Shown: one piece after another, positions 60,537-64,000 of the stretch
Position numbering within the stretch: the stretch's first letter is position 1
Layout: every line of letters starts with the position of its first letter
Assembly: GCA_035604615.1 (NCBI GenBank)
Contig: DATNID010000044.1
Coordinates: 1 to 64,000 of the forward strand
Length of the DNA stretch: 64,000 nt
Source: DATJLY01 sp035604615
GTDB taxonomy: Bacteria; Pseudomonadota; Alphaproteobacteria; ATCC43930; CGMCC-115725
Reading direction: 5' to 3'
Made by a program: the position numbers and the translations under genes
The notes under the pieces: model-generated
The model's database searches: none
What the model was told of the DNA's origin: nothing
The model's input: only the letters and a program-made list of their open reading frames with translations

Positions 60537-61535
60537 ATGGCGATGATCATCGCGCGTCGGCGATTCCTGGCCGGGCTGGGCGGCGCGGCGATCCTATGGC
60601 CGCCCGCGGCGCGCGCGCAGCAAGGCGCCATGCCGGTCATTGGCTTCCTGCACTCGGGCGCGGCGGCGGCGCAGGTCGAGCGCCTGAAAGCCTTCCGGCA
60701 AGGCCTGGAAGAGTCAGGCTTCGTCGAGGGCAGGAACGTCGCGATCGAATACCGCTGGGCGGACGGGCAGGACGACCGGCTGCCGGCGCTGGCGGCCGAC
60801 CTTATCCAGCGCAAGGTGGCGGTGATCGTCGCCGCGGGCAGCACGCAAGCCGCGCTTGCCGCCAAGGCCGCCACGACGGCCATCCCGATCGTCTTCGGCA
60901 CCGCCGCCGACCCGGTCGAGGTTGGCCTCGTCTCCGCCCTCGGCCATCCGGGCGGCAATGTCACGGGCGCCACCTCGCTCAACAGCGCCATCGCGACCAA
61001 GCGGCTCGCGCTCGCCCGCGACCTGGTGCCGCAAGCGACGCACTATTTCGCCCTGGTCGATCCGACGACCCCGGCCCTGGCCCAGCCTTTCATCAGGGAG
61101 TTGGAGGCCGGCGCCGCTTCGCTCGGCATTCACGTCGAGCTGCTGATCGCCAGCACCGACCAGGAGATCGACGCCGCCTTCGCGCGCGTGCCGCCGCAAC
61201 CCGGCACGGTCATGATCTGCGGCACCGACGCGTTCTACTATCTGCGCCGCGCCGAGATCGCGGGGGCGGCGCTGCGCCGGGGGCTGCCGATGATTTTCGA
61301 CGGGCCGGACTATGTGGCGGCCGGCGGGCTCGCGAGCTACGGCGCGGACTTCATGAACGTGATGCAGATCGACGGCAGCTACGCCGGCCGCATCCTCAAG
61401 GGCGAGAAGCCGGCCGACCTGCCGGTGGTGCGCTCGACCAAGTTCGAGCTGGTGCTCAACCTCAAGACCGCGAAGGCGCTGGGCATCGCCGTCCCGCCGA
61501 CGGTGCTCGCGCTCGCCGACCGGGTGATCGAGTGA
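60537..61535 (+). CDS. PF04392-type ABC substrate-binding protein (copy 2)
   Basis: A 332-aa periplasmic protein homologous to that at 48348-49334. Signal: MIIARRRFLAGLGGAAILWP (Tat-like, RRRFLAG) ending AARA-QQ. Mature features: MPVIGFLHSGAAAAQVERL, GLEESGFVEGRNVAIEYRWA, SYAGRILKGEKPADLPVV, and NLKTAKALGIAVPPTVLA. The family includes tryptophan- and tyrosine-binding proteins. No permease or ATPase is adjacent. The ATG at 60537 is followed by a second ATG two codons later; either may be used. It converges on ahcY with 4 bases between. Confidence 0.85.
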   Translation: MAMIIARRRFLAGLGGAAILWPPAARAQQGAMPVIGFLHSGAAAAQVERLKAFRQGLEESGFVEGRNVAIEYRWADGQDDRLPALAADLIQRKVAVIVAAGSTQAALAAKAATTAIPIVFGTAADPVEVGLVSALGHPGGNVTGATSLNSAIATKRLALARDLVPQATHYFALVDPTTPALAQPFIRELEAGAASLGIHVELLIASTDQEIDAAFARVPPQPGTVMICGTDAFYYLRRAEIAGAALRRGLPMIFDGPDYVAAGGLASYGADFMNVMQIDGSYAGRILKGEKPADLPVVRSTKFELVLNLKTAKALGIAVPPTVLALADRVIE

Positions 61536-61539
61536 CCGA

Positions 61540-62829
61540 TCAGTACCTGTAGTGATCGGGCTTGAAGGGTCCGCTGGCGCTGATCCCGAGATACGTGGCC
61601 TGCTGCGGCGTCAGGGTGGTGAGATGGACGCCGAGCTTCTCGAGATGGAGCAGGGCGACCTTCTCGTCCAAGTGCTTGGGCAGGGTGTAGACCTGCTTCT
61701 TGTACTTGGCGTGGTGGTTGTAGAGCTCGATCTGCGCCAGCACCTGGTTGGTGAAGGAGGTGCTCATCACGAAGCTCGGATGGCCGGTGGCGCAGCCGAG
61801 ATTGACGAGCCGCCCCTGCGCCAGGACGATGAGGCGCTTGCCGTCGGGGAAGATCACCTCGTCGACCTGGGGCTTCACCTCTTCCCACTTGTAGTTGCGC
61901 AGGCCCGCGATCGCGATCTCGCTGTCGAAATGGCCGATGTTGCACACGATGGCGCGGTGCTTCATGTGGCGCATGTGGTCGAGCGTGATGACGTCGACAT
62001 TGCCGGTGGCGGTGACGAAGATGTCGCCGATGGGGGCGGCCTCGTCCATGGTGACGACCTGGTAGCCCTCCATCGCCGCCTGCAGCGCGCAAATGGGATC
62101 GATCTCGGTGACCAGGACGCGCGACCCTTGGCCGCGGAGGCTGGCGGCCGAGCCCTTGCCGACCTCGCCGAAGCCGGCGACGACGGCGATCTTGCCGGCG
62201 AGCATGACGTCGGTCGCGCGCTTGATGCCGTCGACCAGGCTCTCGCGGCAGCCGTAGAGGTTATCGAACTTCGACTTGGTGACGCTGTCGTTGACGTTGA
62301 TCGCCGGCACCGCGAGCTTGCCGGTCTTGGCCATGTCGTAGAGCCGGTGCACGCCCGTGGTGGTCTCCTCGGTGATGCCGAGCACGCCCTTCAAGAGATC
62401 GGGATATTTCTCGTGCAGCACCTTGGTCGCGTCGCCGCCGTCGTCGAGCACCATGTTGGGGACCCAGCCATTGGGCCCGCGCAGGGACTGCTCGATGCAC
62501 CAATGGTATTCCTCCTCGGTCTCGCCCTTCCAGGCGAACACCGGGACGCCGCACGCGGCGATCGCGGCCGCCGCCTGGTCCTGGGTCGAGAAGATGTTGC
62601 ACGAGCTCCAGCGCACCGTCGCGCCCAGCTCTTGCAGGGTCTCGATCAGGACCGCGGTCTGGATCGTCATGTGGAGGCAGCCGACGATGCGGGCGCCCTT
62701 CAAGGGCTGTGCCTTGCCGAATTCTTCCCGGAGCGCCATGAGCCCGGGCATCTCGGTCTCGGCGAGCGAAATCTCGCGCCGGCCCCAATCGGCGAGCGCG
62801 ATGTCGGCGACCTTGTAATCGTTGGCCAT
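61540..62829 (-). CDS. ahcY: S-adenosylhomocysteinase
   Basis: A 429-aa NAD-containing enzyme that splits S-adenosylhomocysteine into adenosine and homocysteine. Start MANDYKVADIALADWGRREI; the SAH-binding half has LHMTIQTAVLIETL and the NAD domain VVAGFGEVGKGSAASLRG. The C-terminus KPDHYRY is characteristic and reaches the neighbouring active site. It is 16 bases downstream of metK on the same strand, so the two SAM-cycle genes share a transcript. Length agrees with the family without the plant-type insertion. Confidence 0.96.
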   Translation of the reverse strand: MANDYKVADIALADWGRREISLAETEMPGLMALREEFGKAQPLKGARIVGCLHMTIQTAVLIETLQELGATVRWSSCNIFSTQDQAAAAIAACGVPVFAWKGETEEEYHWCIEQSLRGPNGWVPNMVLDDGGDATKVLHEKYPDLLKGVLGITEETTTGVHRLYDMAKTGKLAVPAINVNDSVTKSKFDNLYGCRESLVDGIKRATDVMLAGKIAVVAGFGEVGKGSAASLRGQGSRVLVTEIDPICALQAAMEGYQVVTMDEAAPIGDIFVTATGNVDVITLDHMRHMKHRAIVCNIGHFDSEIAIAGLRNYKWEEVKPQVDEVIFPDGKRLIVLAQGRLVNLGCATGHPSFVMSTSFTNQVLAQIELYNHHAKYKKQVYTLPKHLDEKVALLHLEKLGVHLTTLTPQQATYLGISASGPFKPDHYRY

Positions 62830-62845
62830 TCCATGTCCCTCGAAA

Positions 62846-64000
62846 TCAGAAAGCGCGCTTCAGCTCGGGCACGAGATCGGTCTTCTCCCACGAGAACCCG
62901 CCGTCGGGATCCGGCGCGCGGCCGAAATGCCCATAGGACGAGGTGCGCGCGTAGATCGGCCGATTCAGCTTCAAATGCGTACGGATGCCGCGCGGCGACA
63001 GGTTCATCAAATCCTGCAGCACCTGCGACAGCTTGTCCTCGTCGACCTTCCCGGTGCCGTCGGTATTGATGTAGACGGAGAGCGGCCGCGCCACGCCGAT
63101 CGCGTAGGAGAGCTGGATGACGCAGCGCTCGGCGAGCCCCGCCGCGACCACGTTCTTCGCGAGATAGCGCGCGGCGTAGGCGGCCGAGCGATCGACCTTC
63201 GAGGGGTCCTTGCCCGAGAAGGCGCCGCCGCCATGCGGCGCGGCGCCGCCATAGGTATCGACGATGATCTTGCGCCCGGTGAGGCCGCAATCCCCGTCCG
63301 GACCGCCGATGACGAAGCGCCCGGTCGGATTGACGTAGAAATGCGGCTCGTCGCACATCCAGCCCTCGGGCAGCACGTCGAGCACGTGCGGACGCACGAT
63401 CTCGCGCACCTCGTCCTGGCCGATCTTTTCGGAATGCTGGCTCGACACCACGACCGAGGTCGCGCGCACCGGCTTGCCGTTGACGTATTCGAGGCTCACC
63501 TGGCTCTTGGCGTCGGGGCCCAGGAGCGGCGCCGAGCCGGCATGACGCGCCTCGGCGAGCGAGCGCAGGATCGCGTGCGCATAGTGGATGGGCGCCGGCA
63601 TCAGCTCCGGCGTCTCGGTGCAGGCATAGCCGAACATGATGCCCTGGTCGCCCGCGCCCTCGTCCTTGTTGCCGGCGGAATCGACGCCCTGGGCGATGTC
63701 CGCGGATTGCTTGTGGATCAGGCATTCGATGTTGGCATGGCGCCAATGGAACCCTTCCTGCTCGTAGCCGATCTCCTTGATGGCGTGGCGCGCCCCTTCG
63801 ATGAGGAGCTCGGTGGTGACGGAGGCGGGTCCCCGCACCTCGCCCGCGAGGATGACGCGGTTGGTGGTGCAGAGCGTCTCGCAGGCGACGCGCGACACCG
63901 GATCGGCGGCGAGGAAGGCGTCGACCACCACGTCGGAGATGCGGTCGCACACCTTGTCCGGGTGCCCCTCGGAAACCGATTCGCTGGCAAAGACGTAATC
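62846..64000 (-). CDS. metK: S-adenosylmethionine synthase, missing the first few residues at the window edge
   Basis: 384 codons are visible; the window ends inside the N-terminus, which begins DYVFASESVSEGHPDKVCDR. Only about five residues are missing, judging from typical MetK (about 390 aa). Motifs: the GHPDK segment, GAGDQGIMFGYACTETPEL, GGGAFSGKDPSKVDRSAAYA, and the substrate loop SVVVSSQHS. It condenses methionine with ATP. It is upstream of ahcY. Any riboswitch or leader controlling the operon would lie just beyond the window. Confidence 0.95.
   Translation of the reverse strand, partial: DYVFASESVSEGHPDKVCDRISDVVVDAFLAADPVSRVACETLCTTNRVILAGEVRGPASVTTELLIEGARHAIKEIGYEQEGFHWRHANIECLIHKQSADIAQGVDSAGNKDEGAGDQGIMFGYACTETPELMPAPIHYAHAILRSLAEARHAGSAPLLGPDAKSQVSLEYVNGKPVRATSVVVSSQHSEKIGQDEVREIVRPHVLDVLPEGWMCDEPHFYVNPTGRFVIGGPDGDCGLTGRKIIVDTYGGAAPHGGGAFSGKDPSKVDRSAAYAARYLAKNVVAAGLAERCVIQLSYAIGVARPLSVYINTDGTGKVDEDKLSQVLQDLMNLSPRGIRTHLKLNRPIYARTSSYGHFGRAPDPDGGFSWEKTDLVPELKRAF

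Overview
This window is bacterial chromosome of high GC content, densely coded on both strands. The gene content points to an alphaproteobacterium of the Rhodospirillales/Hyphomicrobiales kind: a DUF1127 protein, a PPK2 kinase, divergent YkuD transpeptidases, many orphan periplasmic binding proteins including two PF04392 (ABC_sub_bind) types, and dispersed intergenic palindromes. The genus cannot be named from sequence alone. No rRNA, tRNA, CRISPR array, phage or insertion sequence was found.

Layout. 0-4.2 kb: the 5' end of a cyclic-2,3-diphosphoglycerate-synthetase-like GTPase overlapping a PLP ornithine decarboxylase, two divergent L,D-transpeptidases, and an MFS exporter. 4.6-8.5 kb: an iron-type ABC uptake pair (binding protein plus fused double permease) and a VanA-like Rieske oxygenase. 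8.6-18.6 kb: an unknown protein, a LysR regulator with two operator-like repeats, and a divergent catabolic operon. That operon holds a DapA-family gene broken by an amber codon, 3-hydroxyanthranilate dioxygenase, an acyl-CoA-dehydrogenase-fold flavoprotein, an LVIVD-repeat protein, and an oligopeptide-type ABC transporter without ATPases. 18.6-23.3 kb: a selenium island with selB, a selenoprotein of the UGSC type read through an in-frame UGA, and a thioredoxin-reductase-like flavoprotein. 23.4-36.4 kb: oxidoreductase and hydrolase genes, namely GMC, TauD, MDR dehydrogenase and LLM enzymes, a Rieske dioxygenase alpha/beta pair with a [3Fe-4S] ferredoxin, a deacetylase, a cysteine hydrolase and an amidase. 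36.4-37.2 kb: a PemK/Phd toxin-antitoxin pair with palindromic operators. 37.3-46 kb: mostly housekeeping genes (CDF exporter, PPK2, UppP, PrmA, UvrD helicase, an anion permease, a diguanylate cyclase). 46-54.6 kb: a thioesterase, a cupin, two binding proteins and a four-gene translationally coupled acyl-CoA operon. 54.6-61.5 kb: a ferredoxin-reductase/patatin fusion, a second deacetylase, a Tat-exported thiamine-diphosphate enzyme next to a diheme cytochrome c, and another PF04392 protein. 61.5-64 kb: ahcY and metK (the SAM cycle); metK runs off the end.

The most notable system is the selenoprotein module. A UGA codon at 22064-22066 sits in an otherwise open 541-codon frame and is followed by a hairpin that fits the bacterial SECIS geometry. 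The same strand carries selB downstream and a CxxC flavin disulfide reductase upstream, overlapping the selenoprotein start by 16 bases. This looks like a reductase plus selenoprotein redox pair with its own elongation factor beside it. Standard stop-codon-based gene calling would split the selenoprotein into an N-terminal stub and an apparently complete 433-codon gene.

The window contains six periplasmic binding proteins and two permease sets but no ABC ATPase, so the ATPases must come from elsewhere or be shared.
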